A DNA stretch of 64,000 nt from an uncultured Photobacterium sp. (GTDB taxonomy: Bacteria > Pseudomonadota > Gammaproteobacteria > Enterobacterales > Vibrionaceae). Positions 16,498-32,588 of the stretch are shown one piece after another. Under the pieces are notes generated by a model. The model saw only the letters and a program-made list of their open reading frames with translations. It ran no database searches and was not told the origin of the DNA. Position 1 is the first letter of the stretch. Each line of letters begins with the position of its first letter. The DNA lies in NCBI RefSeq assembly GCF_947502415.1, contig NZ_CANMZV010000012.1, positions 109,300-173,299 of the forward strand, written 5' to 3'. The translations under genes and the position numbers were made by a program.

Positions 16498-18429
16498 TTA
16501 TTGGTCTGACATCGACATAGTACAGTTTCGCCCTGCCGCCTTAGCTCTATAAAGGGCGATATCCGCCATTTCGATCAAATCCCCATAATCCTGAAACGGC
16601 CTCGGCATCACTGTCGCAATACCCAGGCTCACCGTCAGCTGTTCGGCCACATCCGAATAATGATGAAGTATGCCTTTCTCAGCCAAGTGTCGGTGGACTT
16701 TCTCGGCAATCACCTTACCGCCTTTCATATCGGTATTCGGCAGCAAAAATGCGAACTCCTCACCGCCGTATCGCGCCACCTCATCCGTCTCGCGCTTAAC
16801 GACTGTCTGGAAGACCTGCGCAACCTCACGCAAGGCAAAGTCTCCCTGCTGATGACCATAGTTATCGTTAAACGCTTTGAAATTATCGATATCACAAAAG
16901 ATCATCGTTAGCGGCTTTTGCTCCCGAATATGGGTATGCCACAGCTTACGCAACTGCTCATCGAAACTGCGTCGATTAGCAACCTTGGTCAGGCTGTCGA
17001 CAAAACTCAGTTCCTGCAATTCCATAATAGCATCCGCCAACTGCTGCTCGGCCATCTTACGCTCCGTCACATCCCGCGCCATGATCAGCACGCCAACAGT
17101 TCCGTCCGTCGGATCCTTATAGGGTGATTTCACCACTTCGTACCAGATTGGCGTATCGTCATCCAGGATCACATAGTCATCCATCTTGACGGTTACCCCA
17201 TCTCGCATCACCTGCTGATCCGTTTCCCAAAATAACTGCCATCTTTCTTCATCCATCAATTCAGCAGCATTTTTACCAAGCAGCTCTTCCCTGCGAAACC
17301 CCAACGATCGAGCAAACGGCTCATTGCATCCCACATAAACGCCATGCTCGTTATAAAGCCCTATCGGGTCTTTACTGGCATTCATAATGGTGTCAAAAAG
17401 GTTTTTGCGCTGAGCCAATGCCTGCTCAGTGATCTCTCGCTTTTCGATCTCCTGCTTAAGGTTTTCCTGCATTTCATGCCAGTCGGTCACATCATGGCTA
17501 ATGTTAAGAGTACCGATGGCTTCGCCGTTATCACCAATCAACATCGTCTTATTGGTTTCCAGTAACCGGCTGGAGCCATCCGGTGCCGTTGTCCAGGAAT
17601 GAATGGAATTATGACAGGAAAAACTGTCATCCCCTTCCATCACCCCTTCTTCAAACCTGCCATGCCAAAAGCGATCAAACGCCTTGTTGGTTCCCATGAC
17701 CAGCCCGCTTTTATCCTGGTAGTACACCAGCTCCGACAGCGAGTTCAGCACCTGCTGGAAGATCCGCTGTTCCTGCTCCAATCTGACATCAGCCGCTTGT
17801 GACTCCTGGGGTTTGACAATAAACAGCAACCAGGACGCCTGCCATTTAAAACGCACGGGCTGACCTGAAACCTGAAACTTCATTAGCCGCCCACGAGTAA
17901 ACTGCAACTCTTCACTAACGTTCCGAAATCCCCGGTAAAACGAAAACGGACGCAGGAAATCAAACATCATCTGCGAACTGATTTCATCCGGATACAAATA
18001 ACAGCCATCCAATTCACGAACACCCAGCAGCTCTTGGCTGCCTCTGTTGGCATACAGCAATACACCGTCTTTCTTTCTGACTATCACTACCGCCAGCGGC
18101 ATATTGGCCAAAGCGGCATGGAGTTTTCGGAAGGAAGAAGAATCGATGTAATACAAAACCCAAACAACAAGCCCGACACCGACAAGCAGCATTAAGGTCA
18201 TCAGGGTAAAAAACAGTATTGGGCTATGAAGGCTATCTTCCCCGCCCAGAGCTAGCCCCGTGCGCGGGAAAAGCAGGCTAATAATTGCAAGAAAAAAAAA
18301 GGCAGGGATACGCCCCGAAGACCAATAGGACAAACCGGCGGTGTTCTCGGAGGTATTTTGAATATCAGCCGTCCTGGGTCGGCGCGCAAGACGGCTAATG
18401 ATGCTAAAACGGGGGCGAGCGGTATGCAT
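16498..18429 (-). CDS. Membrane-bound PAS-GGDEF diguanylate cyclase
   Basis: 643 residues. Two membrane segments (about 41-61 and 70-95), then PAS domains at about 105-205, 222-325 and 342-455 joined by a coiled coil, and a GGDEF domain from about 470. The active motif is GGEEF (555-559) in ARYGGEEFAFLLP, which allows c-di-GMP synthesis; an inhibitory site RETD (546-549) lies five residues before it, so product inhibition is likely. The PAS domains would sense a small ligand or redox cue. It lies next to arcB in the same direction but is separated by a terminator. No clear ribosome site was seen before the ATG at 18429; the true start may lie inside. Confidence 0.9.
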   Translation of the reverse strand: MHTARPRFSIISRLARRPRTADIQNTSENTAGLSYWSSGRIPAFFFLAIISLLFPRTGLALGGEDSLHSPILFFTLMTLMLLVGVGLVVWVLYYIDSSSFRKLHAALANMPLAVVIVRKKDGVLLYANRGSQELLGVRELDGCYLYPDEISSQMMFDFLRPFSFYRGFRNVSEELQFTRGRLMKFQVSGQPVRFKWQASWLLFIVKPQESQAADVRLEQEQRIFQQVLNSLSELVYYQDKSGLVMGTNKAFDRFWHGRFEEGVMEGDDSFSCHNSIHSWTTAPDGSSRLLETNKTMLIGDNGEAIGTLNISHDVTDWHEMQENLKQEIEKREITEQALAQRKNLFDTIMNASKDPIGLYNEHGVYVGCNEPFARSLGFRREELLGKNAAELMDEERWQLFWETDQQVMRDGVTVKMDDYVILDDDTPIWYEVVKSPYKDPTDGTVGVLIMARDVTERKMAEQQLADAIMELQELSFVDSLTKVANRRSFDEQLRKLWHTHIREQKPLTMIFCDIDNFKAFNDNYGHQQGDFALREVAQVFQTVVKRETDEVARYGGEEFAFLLPNTDMKGGKVIAEKVHRHLAEKGILHHYSDVAEQLTVSLGIATVMPRPFQDYGDLIEMADIALYRAKAAGRNCTMSMSDQ

Positions 18430-18554
18430 TATGTTATTGAATGATTGCTGATTATCCCCCGCTAATCTAACACATATTTAGTGTGATGCGACAATATCCC
18501 CAAGTAACTTCAAAATGCTTGTTTCAGCAAGACTTAAAGGAGCGCATCTTGAGG

Positions 18555-19490
18555 TCACCTCGGTATAGGCTGATAAACAAATGGGTTACCCAATGCACTT
18601 CCCTGCGCACCCAACTGATCGAGATTACGGCCAATCTCGGTCATCGCCAGCCAGCGATTTTCGCACCAGACTGGTGCCAACAGAGTGGGTCTGCGCGCAC
18701 TGGCAGATACTCGATGGAAGATCACTTCAGGAGGTGTCAGGCGGATCATCTCCGAAGCTATCTCGGTGTAATCCTCAAGACTAAGTTCAGCCAGACGCCC
18801 AGCTTTCCAGGACAAGCCCATGATACTGCCTTCGACGATATGCAGCGGGTGTAGCTTAATGCCATCAACCCCGGCATCAACGACCTTGCGAATTGTCTCA
18901 AGGTTATCTTCCCGGGTATCACCCGGCAGCCCGACAATCAGGTGAGCGCAAACTTTCAGCCCCAGCGCCCGGGCGCGCTTGGTGATGACTTCATAACAGG
19001 CAAAGTCGTGGCCGCGGTTGATCCGCTTCAGGGTTTTGTCATTGGCGGTCTGCAACCCGAGTTCCAACCAGATCTCATACCCCTGCTGGTGGTATCCAGC
19101 CAGTAATTCCAGTACCTCATCCGGCACACAATCAGGCCGGGTACCGACACACAAGCCAACGATATCAGCCGCTTTCAATGCCTCTTCATACATCGCTTTC
19201 AGCGTCTGCACTTCAGCATAGGTACTGGTATAAGCCTGGAAATAAGCCAGGTAACGCTTGGCGCGGTTAACTTCACCTGCACGCTGGGTCAACTGTTCAG
19301 TGATCGGTTTATGCTGGGCCTGCTCATCAGCAAAGGAGGCGACATTACAGAAGGTACAGCCACCACGACCAATAGTGCCATCACGGTTTGGACAGCTGAA
19401 TCCGCCGTGCAGGGTAAGCTTGTGAACCTTCTCTCCATAGCGCCGCTGTAAATCCTGTCCAAAAGTATTGACTAGTTCGTGCAACTGCAT
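18555..19490 (-). CDS. yhcC: Radical SAM protein YhcC (TIGR01212 family)
   Basis: 311 residues, very like E. coli YhcC. The [4Fe-4S] cluster motif is the unusual long form seen in this family, starting SCPNRDGTIGRGGCTFCN near residue 35; GTRPDC, LELGLQT and HLIVGLPGDTRED are further family signatures. The reaction is not established. The start is the ATG at 19490, preceded by AGGTGA, giving the family N-terminus MQLHELVNTFG; an upstream ATG at 19523 is not needed. In E. coli yhcC also lies between arcB and gltB, so the order is old. Confidence 0.92.
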   Translation of the reverse strand: MQLHELVNTFGQDLQRRYGEKVHKLTLHGGFSCPNRDGTIGRGGCTFCNVASFADEQAQHKPITEQLTQRAGEVNRAKRYLAYFQAYTSTYAEVQTLKAMYEEALKAADIVGLCVGTRPDCVPDEVLELLAGYHQQGYEIWLELGLQTANDKTLKRINRGHDFACYEVITKRARALGLKVCAHLIVGLPGDTREDNLETIRKVVDAGVDGIKLHPLHIVEGSIMGLSWKAGRLAELSLEDYTEIASEMIRLTPPEVIFHRVSASARRPTLLAPVWCENRWLAMTEIGRNLDQLGAQGSALGNPFVYQPIPR

Positions 19491-20107
19491 CGTGTCACCT
19501 GAGTTGTTAATTGAAAAAAGCATCGCAGGTTAACACCAAAACTGCACCCGGAAAATGTGTCAAAGCAATAAACAGGACTTAAATTTATATCGACATCATC
19601 CTGCTTCGCTCTGTTGACAAAAAACAACAAAACTCAATCATAGGCTCAACACATTAACCTTATTAAAATAATGGATAATTACCCTGTGCTCTCCGGCTTT
19701 ATTCACAATGAGAACCATTATCGAATATTCAAGCAGATAATCGCGCTAGAAATTCATACACATAACACTTTTATGCTCTAGTGCTGCCAATTTTTGTTGG
19801 TAATTAATAAATCAAAACTGTAGGATAGTTACAGCAGTGTGCATTTTATGAACAATAAATGTAATGAAATCACTCCAAAAAATAGTGATTTCTGCCACCA
19901 CCCCAAGCAGTCTTAGCACTTTTGCAAACCAGAACAAAGGTGCTACAGAATTTAGTTTGCTTATGATTGACGCTCTCATCCCACAGCAAACACACATCTC
20001 ACCGACCGGACAGGAGTCCACCCAAAGGTTAGTGGCGATGAAAAATAACAAATTAGGGATAACTCAGGCTCTGGATTGATGCCTGTTGAAACTGGAAGGA
20101 AGTATCT
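19491..20107 (+). other. Long yhcC-gltB intergenic region
   Basis: 617 bp, A+T-rich, divergent promoters expected for both genes. TAGCAC (19914-19919) and GTGCTA (19940-19945) form an inverted repeat. A 71-codon open frame at 19864-20079 has no credible features. Long upstream regions with several regulators (Lrp, Fis, ArgR) are known for E. coli gltB; no such site is claimed here. Confidence 0.5.
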
Positions 20108-23100
20108 ATGACAGATCAAGAGCTTAATGCTCAGGGGCTTTATGTGCCTGAAATGGAGCACGATGCCTGCGGTATCGGCTTTGTAGCCCACCTGAAGAAC
20201 CGAAAATCCCATAAAATTGTAACCCAAGCCCTTGATATGCTTGCCAGGATGGAACACCGTGGCGGCCAGGGTTGCGATCCAAGCAGTGGTGACGGTGCCG
20301 GTATCCTCCTGCAAAAACCCCATGAGTTTTTATTAGAAGAAACCGTAAAGCTGGGCATAAAACTACCGTCTTTCGAACAATACGGTGTCGGTGTCGTCCT
20401 GTTTCCTAAAGACGAGTACAAGCGCCAGCAATGCCGCGATATTCTGGAACGTAACGCCAAGCGGCTGGATCTGGAAGTTATCGGCTACCGTGTTTTGCCG
20501 GTTGATAACTCAATGATCGGTGACGACCCTCTCAGCACCGAACCTCAGTTTGAACATGTCTTTATTACCGGTGGTGCAAACCTCGACCCAGCCGTTCTTG
20601 AGCGAAAGCTGTACGTGCTGCGTAACTACACAGTTCGAGTCTGCCTTGAAAGCATCTCCAATATCGGCGATGACTTCTACATTAACTCAATGTCATATAA
20701 AACATTGGTATACAAAGGCCAGCTAACTACTGAGCAGGTTCCCCAATACTTCCTGGATCTGCTGAATCCGACCATGGTAACGGCCCTTGCGCTGGTTCAC
20801 TCGCGTTTTTCGACCAATACTTTCCCGAAATGGCGCCTGGCACAGCCTTTCCGTTACATTGCCCACAACGGCGAAATCAACACGGTCCGCGGCAACCTGA
20901 ACTGGATGAAGGCCCGCGAAGCTATTCTTGAATCAGATCTATTCAGCCAGCAGGAAATCGACATGCTGCTGCCGATCTGCCAGGAAGGCAGCTCAGATTC
21001 ATCCAACTTCGATATGGCATTAGAACTTCTGGTTCTGTCCGGCCGAAGCCTGCCACATGCCCTGATGATGCTTATCCCTGAAGCGTGGCAAGAAAACAAA
21101 AATATGGATCCGAAGCGCCGCGCATTCTACCAGTACCATGCCAATATCATGGAACCGTGGGACGGCCCGGCTTCAGTCTGCTTCACTGACGGTGTCCAGG
21201 TTGGTGCCACCCTTGACCGTAACGGCCTGCGCCCATCACGCTATACCGTTACCAAAGATGACTTCCTGGTTATGGCATCTGAATCCGGCGTGGTCGAAAT
21301 CGAGCCGGAAAACATCCAGTTCCGCGGCCGCCTCCAGCCAGGTCGGATCTTCGTTGCAGACCTGGAGCAAGGCCGGATCATCTCTGATGAAGAAGTCAAA
21401 GATACCATCGCCGCAGCACAGCCATACGATCAGTGGGTTAAAGACAACCTGCTAAGCCTTAAGGCCCTGCCAGAAGCGGAAAACATGCACCACCAGCCCA
21501 CGCCGGAACGTCTGCTGAGCCACCAGCAAGCGTTTGGTATGAGCACGGAAGAAGTGAACGACATCATTGTTCCGCTGGCGAAAACCGCCTACGAGCCACT
21601 GAGCGCCATGGGTGCCGATTGGCCGTTGGCTGTACTTTCACACCAGTCACAGCACCTGTCCAACTACTTCAAGCAGCTATTTGCCCAGGTAACTAACCCG
21701 CCGATCGACCCTATCCGGGAACGGATGGTGATGTCGCTGAATACTTACCTCGGTAAAGATCAGAATCTGTTGACCGAAACCCCTGAGCACTGTCAGAAAG
21801 TCGAGCTGGAATCGCCAGTCCTTTCCAATGCCGAGCTGGAAAAACTCCGTGCTATCGACAACGAGCACCTGCAGGCCAAAACCCTTGATATCGTATTCCG
21901 TGCCAACGGCGAGCCTGGCAAACTGGAGCGCGCCCTGAAACGCATCTGCCAATATTCGGAAGATGCTGTTATCGATGGCTATTCGATCATCATCCTGACT
22001 GACCGTGCGGTGAACTCTAACCACGCCGCAATCCCGGCAATGCTGGCTGTCGGCGCCATCCATCACCACCTGATCCGCAAAGGACTAAGGGCTAAGTGTG
22101 ACATCGTGGTCGAAACCGGTGATGCCCGCGAGACCCATCATTTCGCCACATTGGTCGGCTACGGTGCCAACGCGGTTAACCCGTACCTGGTAACAGAAAC
22201 CCTGGTTGACTTGCAGAAGAAACGTAAACTCGATCCGGAACTGTCAGTCGAGGAGCTGTTCAATAACTACCGTAAAGGTGTTAATGGTGGCCTGCTCAAG
22301 ATCTTCTCGAAAATGGGGATTTCGACCCTTCAGTCATACCATGGCGCACAGATTTTTGAAGCGCTGGGGATCAGCAAAGCCGTCGTTGACAAATACTTCA
22401 CCGGCACCGTTTCACGGATCCAAGGCCTGACGATCGACGATATCGCCCAAGAAGTGCTTATTCGTCATCGCATTGGCTACCCGACCCGTGAAATCCCAAT
22501 CAAGATGCTGGATGTCGGTGGGGTTTACCAGTGGAAACAGCGTGGTGAGAAACACCTGTTCAACCCAGAAACTATCTCCTTGCTGCAGCAATCCACCCGC
22601 AACAAGGATTTTGAACAATTCAAACAATACGCGAGCGCCATTGATGAGCAAGGTGACAGCGCAGCAACACTGCGTAGCCAGCTAGCGTTCATCAACAACC
22701 CGGCCGGTTCAATCCCGCTGGAAGACGTTGAACCAGTCGAGAATATCCTCAAGCGTTTCGCAACCGGGGCGATGAGCTTTGGCTCAATTTCTTACGAGGC
22801 CCACTCGACGCTTGCGGTCGCCATGAACCGTATCGGCGCAAAATCAAACTCAGGCGAAGGCGGCGAAGATCCGACCCGTTTCGAGAAAAAAGATAACGGC
22901 GACTGGGAACGTTCAGCCATCAAACAGGTTGCCTCTGGCCGCTTCGGCGTCACATCCTATTACCTGACGAACTCTGACGAAATCCAGATCAAAATGGCGC
23001 AGGGTGCCAAGCCTGGTGAAGGCGGTCAGCTGCCGGGAGACAAAGTTGATGACTGGATCGGTGCCACACGCCACTCAACCCCTGGAGTTGGCCTGATTTC

Positions 23101-24655
23101 ACCGCCACCGCACCACGATATTTACTCTATCGAAGACCTGGCACAGCTGATCTACGATCTGAAAAATGCCAACCGTGCCGGACGTGTTAACGTCAAGCTG
23201 GTATCAGAAGCCGGTGTTGGTACGATTGCCTCCGGTGTCGCCAAAGCCAAAGCCGACGTAGTCCTGATTGCTGGTTTCGACGGTGGTACAGGTGCATCAC
23301 CGATGTCATCCATCCGCCATACCGGCCTGCCTTGGGAGCTGGGCCTGGCTGAAACCCACCAGACCCTGCTGAAAAACGGCCTGCGTAACCGTATTGTGGT
23401 GCAGACCGACGGCCAGATGAAAACCCCTCGCGACCTTGCGGTGGCAACCTTGCTGGGTGCCGAGGAGTGGGGCGTCGCAACGGCGGCCCTGGTAGTCGAA
23501 GGCTGTGTCATGATGCGTAAATGTCACAAGAACACCTGCCCGGTCGGTATCGCAACCCAAAACAAGACCTTGCGCGAGCGCTTTGACGGACGCGTAGAAG
23601 ATGTCGTGACTTTCTTCCATTACATGGCACAAGGTCTGCGTGAAATCATGGCTGAGCTTGGCTTCCACACCATTGATGAAATGGTCGGCCAGTCGCAGAA
23701 ACTAAAAATCCGTGAAAACATCAGCCACTGGAAATACCAGAACCTTGACCTGAGCCCTGTACTGTTTACCGAAGCTGCGCGCGAGGAAGACGGTATTTAT
23801 AACCAGCGAGAACAAGACCATAACCTCGAGAATGTACTTGACCGCAAGCTGATTGAAATTGCCGCGCCAGCCCTTGGTGAAGGCAAGCAAGTCGATGCTG
23901 AGTTTGACATCATCAACACCGACCGTAGTGCCGGTACCATGCTGTCAAATGAGATCTCCAAAATCTACAAAGATCAGGGATTACCGCAGCCAATGAACAT
24001 CAAGTTCAATGGTTCAGCCGGTCAGAGCTTCGGTGCCTTCCTGGCCAAAGGAGTGACATTCGAGGTCGAGGGCGATGCCAACGACTACTGGGGTAAAGGT
24101 TTGTCGGGCGGTACCCTGGTGCTGTATCCGGATGCCAACTCCAACTTAGTCCCGGAAGATAACATTATCGTCGGTAACGTCTGCTTCTACGGGGCAACTT
24201 CTGGTGAATCCTATATCCGCGGCCTGGCCGGTGAACGATTCTGTGTCCGTAACTCCGGAGCCAAAGTCGTTGTCGAAGGGATTGGTGATCATGGCTGTGA
24301 GTACATGACCGGCGGTGTGGCGGTAATCCTTGGTCAGACAGGCCGTAACTTTGCAGCCGGAATGAGCGGCGGTGTCGCTTACGTCTGGGATCAGTTTAAT
24401 GACTTCCAGAGCAAACTCAATCCAGAATTGGTAGACCTGGATCCAATCAAGCAAGAAGACCGTAACTTGCTACAGTCGATGCTGACCAAGCACGTTGAGC
24501 TGACAGGCAGTACTGTCGCGCAGACTTTCCTCGCCAACTTCGATGCAAACCTTCAGAAAATGATGAAAGTCATGCCGAGGGACTACAAAGCAGTCCTACA
24601 GAAGCGCAAAACGGAAGCAGAAAACAAGGAAGAGTTGGAGGCAGTAAATGGGTAA
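20108..24655 (+). CDS. gltB: Glutamate synthase (NADPH) large subunit, divergent copy 1
   Basis: 1515 residues. It transfers the amide of glutamine to 2-oxoglutarate. Order: N-terminal amidotransferase whose nucleophile is Cys22 in HDACGIGFVAH after removal of a 21-residue propeptide; central domain; FMN-binding synthase domain with the 3Fe-4S cysteines at 1133, 1139 and 1144 (C-x5-C-x4-C); C-terminal beta-helix with GDANDYWGKGLSGG. The N-terminal wording (EHDACGIGFVA, LARMEHRGGQG) resembles cyanobacterial and Gram-positive enzymes more than the second copy at 26559, which is E. coli-like. AAGGAAG precedes the ATG. The stop overlaps the gltD start by eight bases. Confidence 0.95.
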   Translation: MTDQELNAQGLYVPEMEHDACGIGFVAHLKNRKSHKIVTQALDMLARMEHRGGQGCDPSSGDGAGILLQKPHEFLLEETVKLGIKLPSFEQYGVGVVLFPKDEYKRQQCRDILERNAKRLDLEVIGYRVLPVDNSMIGDDPLSTEPQFEHVFITGGANLDPAVLERKLYVLRNYTVRVCLESISNIGDDFYINSMSYKTLVYKGQLTTEQVPQYFLDLLNPTMVTALALVHSRFSTNTFPKWRLAQPFRYIAHNGEINTVRGNLNWMKAREAILESDLFSQQEIDMLLPICQEGSSDSSNFDMALELLVLSGRSLPHALMMLIPEAWQENKNMDPKRRAFYQYHANIMEPWDGPASVCFTDGVQVGATLDRNGLRPSRYTVTKDDFLVMASESGVVEIEPENIQFRGRLQPGRIFVADLEQGRIISDEEVKDTIAAAQPYDQWVKDNLLSLKALPEAENMHHQPTPERLLSHQQAFGMSTEEVNDIIVPLAKTAYEPLSAMGADWPLAVLSHQSQHLSNYFKQLFAQVTNPPIDPIRERMVMSLNTYLGKDQNLLTETPEHCQKVELESPVLSNAELEKLRAIDNEHLQAKTLDIVFRANGEPGKLERALKRICQYSEDAVIDGYSIIILTDRAVNSNHAAIPAMLAVGAIHHHLIRKGLRAKCDIVVETGDARETHHFATLVGYGANAVNPYLVTETLVDLQKKRKLDPELSVEELFNNYRKGVNGGLLKIFSKMGISTLQSYHGAQIFEALGISKAVVDKYFTGTVSRIQGLTIDDIAQEVLIRHRIGYPTREIPIKMLDVGGVYQWKQRGEKHLFNPETISLLQQSTRNKDFEQFKQYASAIDEQGDSAATLRSQLAFINNPAGSIPLEDVEPVENILKRFATGAMSFGSISYEAHSTLAVAMNRIGAKSNSGEGGEDPTRFEKKDNGDWERSAIKQVASGRFGVTSYYLTNSDEIQIKMAQGAKPGEGGQLPGDKVDDWIGATRHSTPGVGLISPPPHHDIYSIEDLAQLIYDLKNANRAGRVNVKLVSEAGVGTIASGVAKAKADVVLIAGFDGGTGASPMSSIRHTGLPWELGLAETHQTLLKNGLRNRIVVQTDGQMKTPRDLAVATLLGAEEWGVATAALVVEGCVMMRKCHKNTCPVGIATQNKTLRERFDGRVEDVVTFFHYMAQGLREIMAELGFHTIDEMVGQSQKLKIRENISHWKYQNLDLSPVLFTEAAREEDGIYNQREQDHNLENVLDRKLIEIAAPALGEGKQVDAEFDIINTDRSAGTMLSNEISKIYKDQGLPQPMNIKFNGSAGQSFGAFLAKGVTFEVEGDANDYWGKGLSGGTLVLYPDANSNLVPEDNIIVGNVCFYGATSGESYIRGLAGERFCVRNSGAKVVVEGIGDHGCEYMTGGVAVILGQTGRNFAAGMSGGVAYVWDQFNDFQSKLNPELVDLDPIKQEDRNLLQSMLTKHVELTGSTVAQTFLANFDANLQKMMKVMPRDYKAVLQKRKTEAENKEELEAVNG

Positions 24656-26120
24656 GCCTACAGGATTTTTAGAATTTGGCCGTGAATTGCCACAAAAACT
24701 GGAACCAGGTATGCGGATCCAGAACAACAGGGAGTTTGTTCTGAATGAAGAGTTTGGTAGCAAAATCAACACGCAGGCGTCGCGCTGTATGGACTGTGGT
24801 GTGCCGTTCTGCCATAACTCATGCCCGATTGGTAACATCATCCCGGAATTCAACGACGCGGTTTACCGTGACAGCTGGGAAGAAGCCTGGAATATCCTGA
24901 GCTCAACCAATAACTTCCCTGAATTTACTGGCCGGGTATGTCCCGCGCCATGTGAAAGCGGCTGTGTGCTGGGGATCAACCAAGACCCAATTACCATCTG
25001 TAACATCGAAAAAACCATTGTCGAAACGGCCTACCGTGAAGGTTATGCCAAACCAAAAACACCGCGTTCCCGCACAGGTAAAACGGTAGCGATTATCGGT
25101 TCCGGCCCAGCCGGACTAGCCGCGGCAGAACAGCTTAACAGTGCCGGACACTGCGTCACTGTGTTCGAACGCGACGAAAAAGTCGGCGGCTTACTTCGCT
25201 TCGGGATCCCGGACTTCAAGCTCGGCATGGATATCATTGACCGTAAAATTAACCTGATGATTGATGCCGGGATCAAGTTTGAAGTCAATGCCCACATCGG
25301 CGTCGACATCAATGCCCAGCAGCTACGCCAGGACTTTGATGTTGTCTTGCTTACTGGCGGCTCAACCGTACCCCGGAACCTACCCATCCCGGGACGGGAG
25401 CTCAATGGTGTGCATTTTGCCATGGACTTCCTGGCTCAAAACAACCGCCGAGCCAACGACATGGAGCTGAAGTCAGAAGAAATCCATGCCAAGGGTAAGC
25501 ATGTCGTTGTGATTGGGGGCGGTGACACAGGTTCAGACTGCGTCGGCACATCTAATCGCCATGGTGCTACCAGCATTACCCAAGTAGAAATCATGCCGAT
25601 ACCGCCGGGAAAACGCCCGGTGAAGCAGCCATGGCCGTCATACCCAACAATAATGAAAACCTCGACATCCCATGAAGAAGGGTGCGATCGTCACTGGAAC
25701 ATCCTGACCAAGGCGTTTATCGGCGACGAAAACGGAAATCTCAAGGCACTGCGTATCGCTGATATCCAGTGGGAAGAGGCAAAATCAGGCGAACGTCCGA
25801 GCTTCACCGAGGTGGCCGGGTCTGAGCGCATCATTCCGTGTGATATGGCTTTCCTCGCCATGGGCTTCCTACATCCGGAACCAACAGGCGTACTGGCCCA
25901 GCTGGATATCAAGTTGGATGAACGTGGCAATGTCTCTACCAACGGTTTTGCCACCAACCAGAAAGGCGTCTTCGCCGCCGGTGACATGCGTACCGGTCAA
26001 TCTCTGGTTGTTCGCTGTATCAACGAAGGCCGCGAATGTGCCCGTGAAATCGATGATTACCTGATGGGTAACTCCAACCTGGAAGCAAAATCGGATTCAC
26101 TTATGCTGTCTAAAGCTTAA
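24648..26120 (+). CDS. gltD: Glutamate synthase small subunit, copy 1
   Basis: 490 residues. Passes electrons from NADPH through FAD and two 4Fe-4S clusters to the large subunit. Seen: two Cys clusters (CMDCGVPFCHNSCP near residue 47 and RVCPAPCESGC near 95), FAD loop IIGSGPAGLAAAEQL and NADPH loop VIGGGDTGSDCVG, then GVFAAGDMRTGQSLV near the end. The start ATG lies in ATGGGTAA, shared with the gltB stop, with GGAGG six bases before it, so translation is coupled. It pairs with the first large subunit and shares its Gram-positive-like flavour. Confidence 0.95.
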   Translation: MGKPTGFLEFGRELPQKLEPGMRIQNNREFVLNEEFGSKINTQASRCMDCGVPFCHNSCPIGNIIPEFNDAVYRDSWEEAWNILSSTNNFPEFTGRVCPAPCESGCVLGINQDPITICNIEKTIVETAYREGYAKPKTPRSRTGKTVAIIGSGPAGLAAAEQLNSAGHCVTVFERDEKVGGLLRFGIPDFKLGMDIIDRKINLMIDAGIKFEVNAHIGVDINAQQLRQDFDVVLLTGGSTVPRNLPIPGRELNGVHFAMDFLAQNNRRANDMELKSEEIHAKGKHVVVIGGGDTGSDCVGTSNRHGATSITQVEIMPIPPGKRPVKQPWPSYPTIMKTSTSHEEGCDRHWNILTKAFIGDENGNLKALRIADIQWEEAKSGERPSFTEVAGSERIIPCDMAFLAMGFLHPEPTGVLAQLDIKLDERGNVSTNGFATNQKGVFAAGDMRTGQSLVVRCINEGRECAREIDDYLMGNSNLEAKSDSLMLSKA

Positions 26121-26147
26121 TTTTATTCACTTTTGTCCTACCGATAT

Positions 26148-26175
26148 AGCCAGCTCGCAGGAGCTGGCTTTTTAT
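26148..26175 (+). terminator. Terminator of gltBD copy 1
   Basis: Stem AGCCAGCTC / GAGCTGGCT with a 4-nt loop and TTTTATT tail. It separates the two glutamate synthase operons. Confidence 0.9.
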
Positions 26176-26558
26176 TACCCGTACAGCCGCCACCATCAAA
26201 ACAATCAACGACACTGCAACAGCTAAGAATAATTAAACCTTTGTTGCATAACATCAAACGGCAATTATTCACCATATTTCAGAAAAACACCGACTTTTCA
26301 TCCTCTTCCCTCTCAGTATTTCCACCCACCAAGCTGTAAGCACAATGTTACAACAAGATAGGAATGGAAGCATCGCTAACAGTTAGAATGCAACGTCTAC
26401 GTAACTCTTACTTCCACGCGGGCTTGTGATGAATATTTGACCTTTTTGTAAATTCTCGTTAACTTCAGCTAAAGCTGAAAGCAAAAATGACGGTCAGGGA
26501 GATTGTCATAATTATGCAGTAAAGCTGTCCGGATGGGCAGGAGCAAGGGAGAGTTGCA
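26176..26558 (+). other. Promoter region of the second gltBD operon
   Basis: 383 bp without a supported gene. It holds the candidate promoter and palindrome at 26437-26479; the rest is A+T-rich with no other structure seen. Confidence 0.5.
26437..26479 (+). promoter_or_regulatory. Candidate promoter and overlapping palindrome of gltB copy 2
   Basis: TTGACC (26437-26442) and TAACTT (26460-26465) are 17 bp apart and could be -35 and -10. The inverted repeat TTCAGCT-aa-AGCTGAA (26464-26479) starts at the -10 and covers the expected start point, the place for a repressor site or a 5'-terminal RNA hairpin. Confidence 0.4.
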
Positions 26559-32449
<5,891 letters not shown>

Positions 32450-32471
32450 CCCCGCATCCAGCGAACAATAC

Positions 32472-32513
32472 AAAATCGGGAACCTTGGTACTACGCCACC
32501 GTTCCCGATTTTA
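32472..32513 (+). terminator. Terminator of gltBD copy 2
   Basis: AAAATCGGGAAC pairs with GTTCCCGATTTT across a 17-nt loop. The tail is T-rich but interrupted. Confidence 0.75.
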
Positions 32514-32588
32514 ATTTCTTCATGCTACAATTCCTCCCACATTTGCTCCCGCTCGGGAGCCTTGATTCACAGACAAGAGAACAGATTG

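Noticed and set aside
19914..19925. TAGCACTTTTGC as a sigma-54 promoter for gltB
   Set aside because: The -24 and -12 elements would be too close together and GG is missing at -24.
19864..20079. 71-codon open frame before gltB
   Set aside because: No ribosome site, no domain, and the region is the expected long gltB promoter; codon use unlike neighbours.
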